A stretch of DNA of 64,000 nt, taken from NCBI GenBank assembly GCA_963920665.1, contig OY987273.1:5768501-5832500 (forward strand). Reading direction: 5' to 3'. How positions within the stretch are numbered: the first letter of the stretch is position 1; the number at the start of each line of letters is the position of its first letter. The DNA comes from Straminergon stramineum. Taxonomy: Eukaryota > Streptophyta > Bryopsida > Hypnales > Calliergonaceae. Below, piece by piece: positions 1 through 12,600 of this stretch. The notes below the pieces were generated by a model. It was not told the DNA's origin, did no database searches, and worked only from the letters and a program-made list of their open reading frames with translations. Both the position numbers and the translations under genes were made by a program.

Positions 1-3000
1 TGACTATGAATGGAAAATAAAATTATATAACTACTGTAGTTTTAATTTAAACAATTGAATAGATTCCTAGAATTGCTATTGATTAGTGTGTGCAAAGACA
101 AATGAAAGTTGAATAACACCATATTTAAAAATATTAATAATAAAAATTGAATGGAACATTAAATTTAAACTCTTTTTATAGGAATGAACCGCATAAAAGA
201 AAATGTACACAATTAGTTGTTGTAGTTCTAGGAACTAAATTTGTATAAGACATTCAAATAGTACCTCAATGTATGTAGAAACACAAGCCCAAAGTTACCA
301 CTTATCAATGTTTTAAAGAACTAGCATTCTACATTTTTTTTTCACACTTTACCATACAATTTTGAATGATTGACTCATTAAATTTAAGATCTTTGAACTA
401 CTAGGTAGCATGATTTATTTTTATCTTTTGTGCTAGTGGAGAGTTAATTAACTCTAAAATGAAGTTGAAATTCAAGTTGTTCATGCAATACAAATCCTAG
501 AATTCTTCCAGAAAGACAATTAGGTAATTATACGTAGAAAGTTTGTCCAAGCCTCAAAAACTTTGTTACTTACTAATAAATATGAATGAAAGAAATTTAT
601 GTTAACATGCCAATCAATTTCACTACATATTAGTGCCTCTTTATTCAAATGAATGTAGAATTAAACATCTATTCAATTCTTTGAATTGGTTCCTTTTAAT
701 ACAACAGAGGTATTCAATTTAGTAAGTTTCTATGAGTTCCTTGGAGCATATAAGCACTTTTATAAGTATGAAATAACATCAATTTCATTACTACATTCAA
801 TCTAGAACTTGTGTATTTTATTTCCTTGAACAACAAGAGACACTATGTTTCCAATTATATAATTGAATTCTATAAAATGTAGTAGTTGATTTGATTTGGT
901 TCTTCTAAATTTTGGGCTATGTTCAAAAAGTTTTACATGTCTACAATAACATAGATTTTATATTTTTAAATAAGAAAATGAATGTTGTACCAAAACACTA
1001 AGAAATTGTTTAGAAATTTGAAATCTATGTTACTGAAAACAACATATTAATTGTTTTAGGTAATGATTTAATGAAAAAAAAATGTCAGTTTCATATGTGA
1101 TCAACTACATTACTATAAGATGGCAAATGAAGGCAAGTACCATTTCCAAATTAATGTCAAACAAATACATCAAGCATCAAGCACTTCATGAAAAATTAAT
1201 GATATTCTCACTATACTTTAATTAGTGGTTTTAAACCCTTCAATTCTATATATGTACATGTCAAATTTCACCCTAGCTTTAGATGCCCAAATTCAAATTT
1301 ATTTCCACAATATTACGTTCAAAATCTTTAACAAATTGACTACAAATTCAATGTCTACGTGACTATACAAATTGAAATTAATGCTTTATGTCATGAAAAA
1401 ATACATGAATGTATCATATGAAACCCAACATCATGGAAAAGAAATAATTTAGGATTTTTTTCAATTACAGAATTATGTGGAACACCTACTTTCAACATAA
1501 AGTTCTAAGTACATACTATTAAGTTTCACTTGAAAATTGAATACATAATGGCACTAATTTTGTAAAGTGTCACACTTTACAATGGCAAATCTAACATCAT
1601 GCTCAAAGAAACCATTGACTTCTAATGATAAAGTCTTCCCACATTAAGTCAATTAGGCTTTATATCAATGAATGCTAATCACAACACTGCATGATAGAAC
1701 ATTCATATAAAGGTTTTGTACTTCTTTAATGTCATGTAATAAATATATTGTTTGAGTGCTTCATAATATTTCTTTAATAAAATTAATAACAACTTCTACA
1801 TTTTTTAACTCATGAAAACTTCTTAATTGAATGCTAAAGAAGCTTACACCTTTCTACTATTTTCAAGTTCAACATTTTTTTCCTCAATCCAAACCATTTT
1901 TAATTCCATTACTTTTGAAATGAGAATTTTCTGAACTATAACGAGTGGAAGGTTCATCTTCGTTTGGTTTTCTTTCTTTCAAAGTAGGAAAATTTTTAAC
2001 ATAGTTGTTGTATAAGATTGGGTAAAGAAAAAACTATTGAAAGAAAGTAGTACATGTTTTTTCTTTTGTTTTGAAAAAAGAATCACAATAGATCTTTCTT
2101 TTATTTAATGAGATTAAAATCCTATTTTTATTCAACCACACAAGTATTAGGATTATTCAAAAATATTATATCTTGAAAACTAAATCCCTAAAACATTGTC
2201 AATCTCATACTAAAATTGAATGAAAGTAATTGATACATGTTGCATAAACTTCTATAATATAAGTGAACTAAAACTCTACTTTTGGGGGAAGATCAAATTA
2301 AAATTTCTATTCAAACATACAAGTATTAAGTTCATTAGAAAAATCATGGAAACTAAATGGAAGAAAACATTCAATTTGATAGGACCAAATGATTGAAATT
2401 TTTTTAGAGTTGTTGCATTTTGTACATCAGTGAATGCATACACACAAGTTCTATTATTTTAATGACAAAATTTTTTTCTCCAAAAATGCAATTTCGAAAA
2501 CTATGAAGAAATTCATGAAAACTTAGTTGAGGCATTGGCAAAGATGAATAGAAGCCATTGAAACTACAAACATAACTCTTGGCAAGTTGTTTTTTTAAAA
2601 TAGAAGACACAAAGAAGTTCAAAATTTTCAATTTAGATGAAATTCATTATCATGTTGAATCATAAAAGTGATTAGGTCATTTCCCCTAAATAGGAGAATT
2701 TAATCAAAATATATGATTTTAGGTTAACCCTAAATCCTAAACCCTAAACTCATAAACCCCATGAAAAATTCATAGAAGTGGTTGTAATATTTAAGAGAAC
2801 CAAAACAAACGAAGTCCTCTTCAAATTATATAAGAGGAAGATCTCTTTGCATATGTACTCAAAATTCCACCCAAAAAAACAATTAGCATGAATCCTACTC
2901 GTTTTTGTAATTGAAATTGAGAAAATTAGAAGACACCAAATTTGCAAGCATTTATTCAATACTTTGAAGAACCTCAGCATTAAAATACAACAATGAACCC

Positions 3001-3722
3001 TAAACCCTAAACCCTTAACCCTTAAAAACATGAACAGGTAAACACAAATCCCTTCTAGAGAAAGCGGATGTGGAATAACATCCTTTTTTATCCACTATTT
3101 GTGGATGCTCACTTTTTATTATCTATGAAAAAGGAAGAAAATTCCTACCCTCTAAATATTGGAAAAATTAGGCAATTGAAGTCTACATTATTCTCTAAAA
3201 AGAAAATCCACATTTTGGTGCTAAAAATATATAACAATGATATAATTGACAAAACGCTTTGACAACCTGTTCAATTATTTAGGTAAAGCACCTTCAAATT
3301 TAGAGTCAATGGCTAATGTGCGTAAGAGTTGAAGTAGAAGGATGTGGGCAAAGTTAATATTGAGAATGGCATTGCGACATGATACATTTCAAAAGTCAAC
3401 AAGTAGTTATGAAGGGAATCTATGGAGCGCAGGTGGGTGCACAATTTTTGTGGAGCCATTCATTCAATTCAGTAATTCCAGTTGTTTACTTCGAAACGAC
3501 CATCATAGCATCATCATTCCACATCTTTTTCAAATTCGATGATACTTGATTAGAATCACAAAATAAATTGGTGCTCTTTTGTTCCCACACTAGTAGTCTA
3601 GTATACATCTCAATCGCATTTACAAATATCTCTTTTCACCATACTCATTCAGTGTGTCAACGTTGTTGTGCATTTGAATCTCTAACTTATTTTGTCATGT
3701 TTACTGAAGTCTTTTAATAGTT
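1..3722. mobile_element. AT-rich left arm of element 2 (no gene)
   Basis: No convincing coding region is visible; the only open frames are short and of AT-rich composition. The stretch 1545-1760 resembles 33370-33590 in element 1: both run from GGCACTAA through TGTCACAC, a CAATTAGGC block and a tract with ATTCATA. In both places a telomere-like tract follows roughly 1.5 kb later. I therefore read this as the left, noncoding arm of element 2, whose left end lies before the window. The similarity is seen directly; the assignment to element 2 is inference from shared order. Confidence 0.5.
2725..3027. repeat. Degenerate interstitial telomere-type repeats
   Basis: Two short tracts of plant-type telomere repeat, C-rich strand on +, lie at 2725-2760 and 2996-3027 (AACCCTAAA units with CCTTAA variants). 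They sit at the right end of the AT-rich arm, as does the tract at 34930-34975 in element 1. They are too short and internal to be a chromosome end. Confidence 0.8.
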
Positions 3723-3977
3723 AAGGCCATATTCATTATATTGAGACTTTTCGGAGTCTCATTTTTATCCTCTACTTGAAGATAAACCACTTTATCTCTT
3801 TACTAGTATTTTTTTATGAATAGGTAACAACACCAACTTCTAGAATTTCATTATAGGATCACTATTTGAGCATTATTTATTTTTGGTTTCAAGTACTATT
3901 TTTTTAAATGAATTTTTCAATAACTAACATTTTGTCTCAAAATCTACAAAAAGTTTCAATATAATGAATATGGCCTT
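3723..3977. mobile_element. 255-bp MITE with element-family ends
   Basis: The ends are inverted repeats of about 29 bp with one mismatch, beginning AAGGCCATATTC, and are flanked on both sides by AGTT (3719-3722 and 3978-3981), a 4-bp target duplication. There is no coding capacity. The outer sequence closely resembles the ends of element 1 (AAGGCCTTATTCG), element 2 and element 3, so it is probably a non-autonomous derivative of that family. Confidence 0.85.
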
Positions 3978-3981
3978 AGTT

Positions 3982-4378
3982 CAGGTATTGAGTCGTTGTT
4001 GATTGTTGCTTTTACGAGGAGGCATTCCATTGCAAACTCTTTCCGGTTAGCCATTTGGACCTCTATGCTAACTTGAACGTTATGCATTCCATATATTGTT
4101 GGGCTTATACAATAGTTGTCATTCTTCTCATCTTCAAGGTTTTGTTTATGTGTTTTATTGCCTTCCATGCATTTCATTTTAGTGCGTATTATATGTTTTC
4201 GTTTTCCTTTGAAGTGCCATTTCATCATGTTGATTGAGAAAGCTATTCAAGTTGTGTGAGTATTTCAATTATCCTATCGTGTTCTATAGATTTCTATTTA
4301 TAGAAATATTTTTCGCATTGTCCGGTGATTTTAGTATCCGAGAATCATAGAAGTAACCATTATTGTTGTTAATCAATT
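3982..4378. other. Noncoding spacer
   Basis: AT-rich spacer between the MITE and the P3 palindrome array. I see no gene or strong motif. Short open frames exist on both strands but lack any recognisable similarity. Confidence 0.5.
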
Positions 4379-4836
4379 GCAATTCAACTCAACTTGAGCT
4401 GAAGTGCAAATATGTAAGATTGATATCCTTGCTCTCTCGCACATCAGCTCAAGTGGAGCTCAAGTGCTAATATATAATATTCAAACCCTCATTGTCCAGC
4501 ACTTCAACTTGAATGAAGCTAAAATGTTGATATTTACTATATTTAATCTCTCTCTAGCAATTCAGTTCAACTCGAGTTGAAGTGTTGGAAGAAGAGATTC
4601 ATAAAAGTTTTATAGATTTAGAATCTATAGAAATGAACCTCCAACTATAGCACTTGATCTTGACTAAAGTTGAAATGTGGGACAATGAGTAGTAAATTAG
4701 CAATATCATATGCTAGTACTTTAGCTCGACTTGAGCTAAATGGTTAAAGCTAGAACTTCATTTAAAGAAGTATAGTGCTTCTTTATAAATTTAAGAATAA
4801 TAGTCTAGCACTTTAGCTTAGGATTAGATTATGTTT
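4379..4836. repeat. P3 array: tandem 29-nt imperfect palindromes
   Basis: At least six imperfect 29-nt palindromes, roughly GCACTTCAACTCAA plus a centre base plus the complementary arm, start at 4379, 4439, 4499, 4557, 4650 and 4716, with a decayed seventh near 4807. The first four are spaced 58-60 nt, so they began as a tandem repeat of about 60 bp; the spacers have diverged more than the palindromes. The array lies about 200 bp upstream of the transposase-like fragment at 5028, the same relation as the P1 array to the gene at 37425. Confidence 0.75.
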
Positions 4837-5027
4837 GTCGCAGTCAATAATTTGGTGTTTCATAGACTTTGTATAACAAGAGGACTCAAATGCTCTATGA
4901 GAGAGTCGTGATATTTCTTGATAGATTTTTGCAATTTAGATTGAGATAAGTTGAATTAGAATACCATAGATTCCTACATTTGAGAATTATAACATAGGGT
5001 GCAATCTTTTGACTATCATTTACTTCA

Positions 5028-5335
5028 TTGCAATCTCCAAGTGTCATGGATTCCACTGACAATCATGTCGATATGGTCATCTCTTTGGATGATGAATTTC
5101 AAGATATTGAAGGAATGAATGTTGGCGTTCCGGAGTGTGAAGGTCTTCCATGTCATTCATGGATTATGAAGTGCATTACTCTATACAACTCTGAGGGTGT
5201 ACTTGTTGGAGAAGGTACATGTCATAGTGTGAACTCAAAGCTTGTACTCGGAACCAATAGTCCTCTTGGAGACATGCATGTAAATTACAAAAAAATGGCC
5301 AAATATATGATTGCAGAGAATGACTTCCTATCCAC
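5028..5335 (+). pseudogene. N-terminal fragment of element 2 transposase-like gene
   Basis: This 5' fragment encodes an acidic start followed by ITLYNSEGVLVGEGTCHS and an LGDMHV motif. It aligns with residues of the gene at 37425 (VTLRNEAGDDVANVILQSVH ... LGDDRV), so it is the N-terminal domain of the same family. Homology stops at about 5335, just where a CACTA-like terminus (ACTAAAAAATGACTG) begins. The matching C-terminal part resumes at 44762 on the same strand. I infer that one gene was split by a large insertion. The open frame itself runs on to a stop at 5349-5351. Confidence 0.6.
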
Positions 5336-5351
5336 AATTACTAAAAAATGA

Positions 5352-6689
5352 CTGTGGCTCTATAATTGCACCATCGGAAATATCTCCAAAACATTTTAGT
5401 CATTCCACAGTCAACTTTACGACTGGGAGATGATCAGTGTACAATGAGAAAGTTTCATCTACAACATTCTGTTCGAAGCGTCGTTGACAGTCTAATGTGG
5501 CAAAGAGTGGATGTGGACATAGACTCCTAGTCAAGTAGTAGGGGACTGCTATTATATTATACAACTGGGAATTACTTTAGGGTGACTAGAAAATGAGTCC
5601 AGGGTTTCTGGCACCTTCCTTCCTGTGTACCTCGTTGATTCCACTCTCCATGTCTGGAGGCTCATGTTCATACCTAGCCTTTTGCTTTCTTTTGATACAA
5701 TTGCATCTAGGAGGAGATTGGTAGGGAAAAACCCAACTACAAGAGTGTGTTAAAGTCCAATAGGAATTACAACATTAGACAATGCTTTCCAAATGTACTT
5801 GATGAGCTTAGAACTTTTGGAAATTAGTGTCAGCAACAAGTGAATTCTAAAACAACGACTACTAAGTATTCATTCTTCTGATTCACATCTAAATGCGAAG
5901 AAACTTGTAGTGGCCAGCAGCGCTTTTGATATGAGGGACTCTGTTGGCGTGCTTGCCTATAGAGGTTGCATTGATTTGTCTACAAATGACAATATACATT
6001 AGGTGCATTTTTTGTTCTAGGATTAGAAACAAAATTGATCTAAAGGCGGGGCTACTCAATTTCGAATTGCACTCATAACCTTGTGTATTCACTCTCATAC
6101 AAGTGATTGAGATAATACATAGAAAATAGTGCATGCACTAGGTGTAATGCTAAGTAAGCCGAAAAATTGAAGGAGCAAGGTACTTCATTTTAGAGTTACA
6201 AGTGCTAAGTAACGTAACCTTCCACATCAGGTTAGGGTGTACAACAACAAGCACTCTGTGTATGGTAGACTGCACATGTGCTCATGCCTCCCTTGTAGAA
6301 GTACGTTGCGACTACTATGTCACTAAATCATGACTTTGCACAACTACGGAGGGTTACTATCAACTAATGAAAGACTCAATTGTGACTTGCTTTTGACTTC
6401 AATCCACCACGTACTCTATGACATTATTTGTACAATGAGGTACAGACTCATGTCTACCCAAGACATTTTACATATTCAACTAAGGTTGCAATATGTGGAA
6501 ACTTGCAACAACATTCCAAGAGAATTATGACTTATGACGGCACTAATTCTATGCCAAGCCCAACCCTAATATCCTTCCTGTGCTAGTAAGTTCTCTTCTA
6601 TGGACAATTCAATGGCGCCCACTAGATTAACCACCTCTGTTGGAAGTGGAAGTTGTCGGGGGGCTATTAACCCTATAGGCTCCATGGTA
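5352..6689. other. CACTA left subterminal region, no gene
   Basis: Contains scattered AGTCA/TGACT motifs near 5345-5440 but no recognisable coding sequence. It lies downstream of the Tnp2 pseudogene on the minus strand and is probably 3' untranslated and subterminal DNA of the CACTA element. Confidence 0.4.
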
Positions 6690-9600
6690 GTATAGATGAA
6701 AGCGTCTGTAGTATCCATGACCTCACATTTTGCTCTAGCTTCTTTCTATAGGACTACTTTCCAACCAGGTTTCTCTACAACATCGAAGAAGAAAACTTAC
6801 GTGGGTTGGCTAGAGAAGATGAAGGGCTCCGTGAACCAAGGGAGTTTATGGCGGAAGTTGACCGTGAGGAAACCGCACTTGTCCCTTACATATGTAGGGT
6901 TCCCACGACTATCATAGGGCTTTCCCCACTCGCATTGCAAGAGGATCATTTGTATTCTTACTACTCCATAATCTAGCAATAGTATATCCTTCAAGACTCC
7001 GACATAGGGAGCTAACAAGTCTCCTATTGTGTCCGATGGCAATTCAAACATTAAAGCCACACCACTATTGTAGCTTACTAATCTTGAGGTCGTCTCATCT
7101 TTCACTCGTAAGTGGTTACCAAACACCATGATCCAAGTTTATCGAGTAGCTCTTTGTGATGGCTTCTTGCTTAATAACAATAGGTCCATATTTTCCTAGT
7201 TTGCCAAGTTCGGTGTAGTTGACATTGAATCCACTCTGCCAAAGGAGGAGTGCCTACATTTGCGCATTCTTCAATTCACCATCGCTTGCAACCCGAAATT
7301 GACTTTACATGGTCAACGCTACTTCATGACATACAAGCCGAATTGAGAGCATTTCAAACCCAAACAATCGAATGTTGCTACTAGAGAATCGACCCTTGCA
7401 TGACTTACGTATGACTCATACTAGTTGCCAAAGAGTCACGTGACTAGATACACTGTGGGATACACGACTTGGAAGTGACTCTATCGCATCTTCTATGGAA
7501 CTACGAAGAGCAAATGGGGACAAATACATGGAAATTTGGTTTTTGCCCTAGCAACATCCAATATGAAGAAGAGTGTCATAGAAAACTATAGACATGATAG
7601 ACCTAGGTCTTCAGGGACACTTACTCATATAAACCCTGCATTATTGACACATTCATCAACATATATTGGTGTGCAACATCCTGGAGCTCTGCACTCATCA
7701 CGTATGGCTTGCCTACGCCTTGTAGCACTTCCTCAGCGTCGCCATAATCTTCATCCTCATCCCATACACGTCTTTGTGTTGCCTCAAATCCGTGGAGGTA
7801 CTCTGTTACAAACCCAATACATTCATCTTTCAAGTACCCCTTTGCCATGCATGCTTCAAGACGTGCCATATTTCAAACCTGGTTTTTTAAGACTTTCATG
7901 TAGCGTTCCACTCGATACATCCATCAGGCACTTACTGGTCTACATAAATCCAATTCTTTTGCTAGATGATAGGGGAGATGTATCATTATGTCAAAAAAAG
8001 ATGGTGGGAACTCAATCTCCAACAATGACATGCTTTTTGCCATGTCTGCTTCTAAAGATGCAAAGTTTGTTGGATTGAAAACCTTTGTGCAAAGGCTCCT
8101 AAATACCTTGCACATTCTCATCATTGCCATACGTGGACCGGGTTGCATTAGACCTCTGAGTGCTAGTGGCATGACTTGTTGCATTAACACGTGGTAATCA
8201 TGAGACTTAAGACCTCCAAAATTCTTCTTTAATGCACTTGCCTAGGTGTGGAGAAAAGTTGCTTGGTGTCTTCAAAGACTCCACACAACTTGCAAACTTC
8301 TCAAATTCAGCCTCCGACAACACATAAGAAGCACGAGGCTTCACCATCTTCCCTAGTTTCCTTGGGTTAGGGGTCAACCATAGGTGTCTTCTCATACCAC
8401 GTCTCTACAAATCTCTCCTGACCTTCACAATGTCCTTCCCTGTTATGGTTTTCAGGAAGTTCTTTGCCAAGTTCATTTCGTAGTGCATTACATCTAGGGT
8501 GTAGCAAATTAGGAGATTTTGTAGGGCAAGTAATACAGAATTAGAGTTAGATCGAAAACACATTAACTTACAACACTTTTGTACACTACGTCATCAATAC
8601 ATGCTACATAAATCAATTAATTGCCTTGTATATGCATTGCTATTGGTATGAAGTATGAGGTCCTTTCAAGGGGATGGAGGTGGGATAGAAACACCCGTGT
8701 CAAACAATAGTCATAAAAAATGACTGCGACTTTTGAACAACTTAGAAGTCACTTCAAAGTAACTGCACAGAAGCATACAAGTTGTGTGAAAGTCATGAAC
8801 TCAAGACCACAATATAGGGAAATCAAACAACATACTAACCTTCCAATATGGCAATCTGTATAGAATGCTGAGCCTCTTCACACTGTAAACTTTTGACGGA
8901 TCCCCGATAGCACTAGTTGCATGTCCACTTGCCCTCCAAGCCTCACAATCAAGTGCATGTTGCATTTGCTCTTCTACGATCACTACACGTGGTTTTGGAC
9001 GGTTTTCCATGGAGCCATTGAAGTGGTCCTTCATTGCCTCCGACCTATAGGGATGATCTTGGGGCAACCATTGATGAGTGCCACCATATGCTTGCTTCCC
9101 AAGCTCTACAGAATGCTCAACACCTAAGTCCACATCGCACCAAGGACATACTACGTACCCTTGATGGGAGAATCCTCCTACTATTCCATAGCCTGGAAAG
9201 TCATGAATAGTCCATAGTAGCATGGCACGCAATTGGAATGATCTATATCCAACATCCTTTGAGATGTCATATACTAGAACTCCTGTCCATAGCTCGAGTA
9301 GCTCATCTACAAAGGGCTCCAAGTACACGTCGAAGACCTCAAACGTCACAGATTCCTTCCCGGGAATCAACAATGCCAACCAAACAAAGAACTTCTTTGT
9401 GGTCAGCCATCTGGGGAGATTATAATTCAACAACAGTACCGACCATGTCAACCAAGACGACCAATTTTGCTTGAAAGGATTGACTCCATCAACTACGAGA
9501 GCGAAGCAAGTATTACAGGGATCATTGTCAAATGTAGGATCCACATTCTCGTAGAAGTGGTGCCATGCCTTTAAGTCACGTGGGTGCTAGACAAGGCCGT

Positions 9601-10165
9601 CCCCTCCATCTTGGTTGCTACAATTTTCAGCATGCTAGGACATCAACTTCGAGATGGTTGGACTCTAGTACATCCTTTGCAATTGTGGAATAATTGGAAA
9701 ATGACAAAGAACTTTCATGGGGAAGGCCCGCCGCTCCTCGTCTCTGTATCTACGCCCTCCACACTTTGGGCAACGTAGGGCGTTTGCATGTTCCCCATGA
9801 AATAGTACACATCCTCTCTCACATGTATGGATGGTGTGGTATGTAAGACCCAATTTGGTTGGCAAGGTTTTGGCAAGGTGATACGTTTTGGGCAATGTAT
9901 TCTTCTACGGCAAAAGATGTAGATGCAAAATGTTGAAAAGTTCATTTGCACAGTGATTGCTCACTCCATGCACGGTATACAAATTCATCAGTAAGACTAT
10001 CGCAACAAGCTTGCTAGACCTGCTACCATCATACAAGCCTTGTAAGGATTCCTCTAAGGCGGTTCCATCAACATTGACATCATCCCCTTCACCCTCCACT
10101 TGGTTGTCAACGGTAGGTGGATCATCCCTACATTCCTCAGCCTCTACAGCATCATCTATGTCCAT
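6690..10165 (-). pseudogene. tnp2: CACTA/EnSpm Tnp2-type transposase, decayed
   Basis: The DDE-type transposase that would cut and paste CACTA elements in the nucleus. Reading on the minus strand: an acidic N-terminal segment near 10165; the Tnp2 block with CERGCVLFHGEHA and CPKCGGRRY (about 9690-9880); FALVVDGVNPF, then IPGKESVTFEVFDVYLEPF and FPGYGIVGGFSHQGYVVCPW (8801-9544); a DUF4218-like block with FFDIMIHLPYHLAKELDLC and MAKGYLKDECIGFVTEYL (7620-8190); and a DUF4216-like block with VGVLKDILLLDY (6797-7129). The domain order matches intact family members. Several TAG stops, two TGA at likely CGA arginine codons, and frameshifts make it non-functional. The N-terminal boundary is uncertain; coding-like sequence continues to about 10550. 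Confidence 0.85.
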
Positions 10166-10169
10166 GTCC

Positions 10170-11260
10170 TAGCAATCTTCATGGATTGAGTCCGTCGTGG
10201 CAAAAGTGTCGCTAACTTCCTGATGGACTCTTTCTGTGGAAGTCTCTATGACTTGCAATTGGCCAACTGCTTGGTCAATCATGTTGTAAGTGTCAATAAT
10301 GGCATCCACCTGCTATACCTCCTCTACAATCGGTCTCCAAAATTCTTGCTTCCATTCTTTGTCGGAAGAGTCTCTCGCACCAAGACCTCTCCAAATGTGA
10401 TAGTCCGAATGCCTGTTGTTTTGAATGAGGTGGTCCATAACATTCTGCAAGAGAAGTCTCCTCCCCTCCTGACATGATGTACATGGACAATGAAATCTTT
10501 TAACGTTGAATTATACTGCCCTTTGCAATTCTCTACTCCACAACTTGTCATCTCGTAGTCTCTGGCAATGTATATCCAACAGGGAAAATCTAGTAGGTAT
10601 CATTGTGGTACTATGAAGAGGAATCCTTGTACACAACTTCTTCTTGTGAAACAACCAAATTTATGTTCTACATGTTAGCACGTGCCTTCACAGAGAAATG
10701 AATAAGGCATTGGGCCTCAAATTGGGTGACCGACTTCCATCTCACTCGCGTATGACTTCTCTAACTCATGAACGACTGTTGTTACTACCGTATGACTTCT
10801 AGATGTTTGCCAAATTTTGGACCATCGAAGATAGGCATGCTAGATTAGATTATGTAAGCAAATTCACCTAATGTTGCAAGTACTACTATTCAGTGATTCT
10901 ATGTCGAATCATAAATTTTGCTACATAAGTGTTCAGGAATTTGAGGGATACGATATGGGAAGGAAGGCACGCAATGGAGAATCCTGCCCCATCTAGCATA
11001 TTAGAACATTTTTCACAGTACCATACCACAATATAGGAATTTATGCCCCTTTGGAATTAATAGGGCTATCATAACAAGGCAGATAAGTAGATTTTTCGCT
11101 TCTCTCGAGTAAAGACAAATTCTTTCACAAATGAAACCCTTGCTTCTATCTATGTTCTGTGGCCTATATTACTTGTAGGGCCTACTTCTAGTTGTAAAAC
11201 AGAGTTTTCCTACATTGCCTATGCTACCGTACCTCTTACAGTGACTTCCAACACAACAGT
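10170..11260. other. CACTA internal region, possible 5' Tnp2 exon
   Basis: The part near 10293-10551 on the minus strand is coding-like, with cysteine- and histidine-containing stretches (CGVENCKG, HVHHVRR), and may be the decayed N-terminal transposase-associated region of Tnp2. From 10600 to 11260 I see nothing recognisable. Confidence 0.3.
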
Positions 11261-11570
11261 CTACAAAGGGAGAAGAGTGTGTGACAAGGGAGTTTCAGTA
11301 CTACTCAAAATTGCTTTGGCATGGATGGATTCTTCCAGAATGCCAGCACCAATTGTAGAAGGATGTACCTCTACATGCACCATGGAACCCTTCTTGGGGA
11401 CTGCTTCATTAGATCCTACAACCACCAAAGTTGTAGTAGTGGAGGTAGAGTTTTGAGGCAAATTTCTATCCTCTTTAGAGTCTGGGGTGACCATTCTACG
11501 TCTCTTCCTAGGGAACAAAGGTGCAGCTCTGAGGCGTCTCTACTTTGGCATTTCGTTGATATGACTTTTC
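11261..11570 (-). pseudogene. Unrecognised basic/Ser-Thr-rich exon candidate
   Basis: An 85-codon minus-strand frame starting at 11518 has a basic cluster PRKRRR near its N-terminus that could be a nuclear localisation signal, followed by a Ser/Thr-rich stretch. Coding-like sequence extends upstream in the same frame past one TAG (to about 11570). It lies upstream of Tnp2 on the same strand and could be part of that transcript. No family is recognised. Confidence 0.25.
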
Positions 11571-11849
11571 ATCTTAATCCTTCTACAATTTCAGAATTTG
11601 AGTAACTACCATCTATAAATCATAGGATCGCTAAGCCTTGAAAGCAACCGTGTGTCTCATAGAAAATGAACACCAACCTGTGCAGATGGGGAACAAGGAT
11701 GCTGCAGACAAAATTTGTGCAGTTGTACAAGTTTGCCAATGTTCGAGAAGGGTCTCTAATGAAGTGATCAGAAGGCCAGATGGAGTCACAATTTTCTTTG
11801 CAATGAAGGCGACTTTGCTTCAACTGTTGCGCGACTGAAGAGAGTTACA

Positions 11850-12124
11850 TGGCTGTCATTTTCTAGCCACTGTGACTAAAAATTGACTACAAAAAGTGAG
11901 AATGAAGTTGCCCTCTACAAAAAGAGACAATAGTTACCATTTTCCATTAGAGAAGCAAGGACCGAGAGAATGCGGTACCAAAAACCCATAAATCATTCTT
12001 GAAAATTCTCAATGTGCTCAACTATGCAACTGAAGGAAATTATGGAAGTAAGGGCAATGGTCAAACTTCAACCCTGCTAATACAAGTCAGAACTATGTAC
12101 TAATTCATTCATGATCCACTTGAG
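11850..12124. other. Noncoding with CACTA-like motifs
   Basis: Contains TGACTAAAAATTGACTAC and related AGTCA motifs at 11850-11945, similar to those at the presumed CACTA termini. No coding sequence seen. Confidence 0.3.
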
Positions 12125-12600
12125 GAAGGGAGGGTGGTACATAAAAGAATGGACTGCTAGAACTAAAGATACGTACAAGCCAATGCTAAACACTTCTATC
12201 AATTATTACCAATTCTCGCTCCCATTCTTCATGAGTAAATTAATATGACAAGAATGGGCTAGAATTCGTGGAAGGGAGGGTGGGCCCAAAAAAAATTGAT
12301 AAAAGTAAGGGAAAGGGTTGATGCTGAAGACCTTCATTTCATACAAGCACTACTAACTAATTGATGAGATTATGTAGGTTTAGTGGTTTATACATCTAAA
12401 ATCATGGAAGGGAGGGTGGGCCAAAAAAAAAGGGAAAAAAAGGGACTGATGGAAGTAAGGAAAAGGGTCAATGTCGTCAAACACCCTCATTTCAGCCAAG
12501 CACTACTAGCGAACTACTGTCATTCATGTAGTACATGCTTGAAATCATGGGAGGGAGGGAGGGTGGGAGGAATTTAGCAGGGAGGGTTGGCCCAAAAGAA
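12125..12600. repeat. Four-copy ~140-bp tandem repeat with G-runs
   Basis: Purine-rich cores of the type GAAGGGAGGGTGGGCC occur at 12125, 12271, 12407 and 12549, spaced 136-146 bp. Between them lies a conserved segment including CAAGCACTACTA. The last core carries four or more runs of three G with one-base loops, a canonical G-quadruplex pattern. Confidence 0.75.

Noticed and set aside
2725..3027. A chromosome end or recent telomere fusion
   Set aside because: The tracts are short, degenerate, present in two homologous transposon arms, and flanked by element sequence on both sides.
7536..8078. A 180-codon plus-strand gene
   Set aside because: It is the complement of the DUF4218-like part of Tnp2 on the minus strand, where the recognisable motifs lie.
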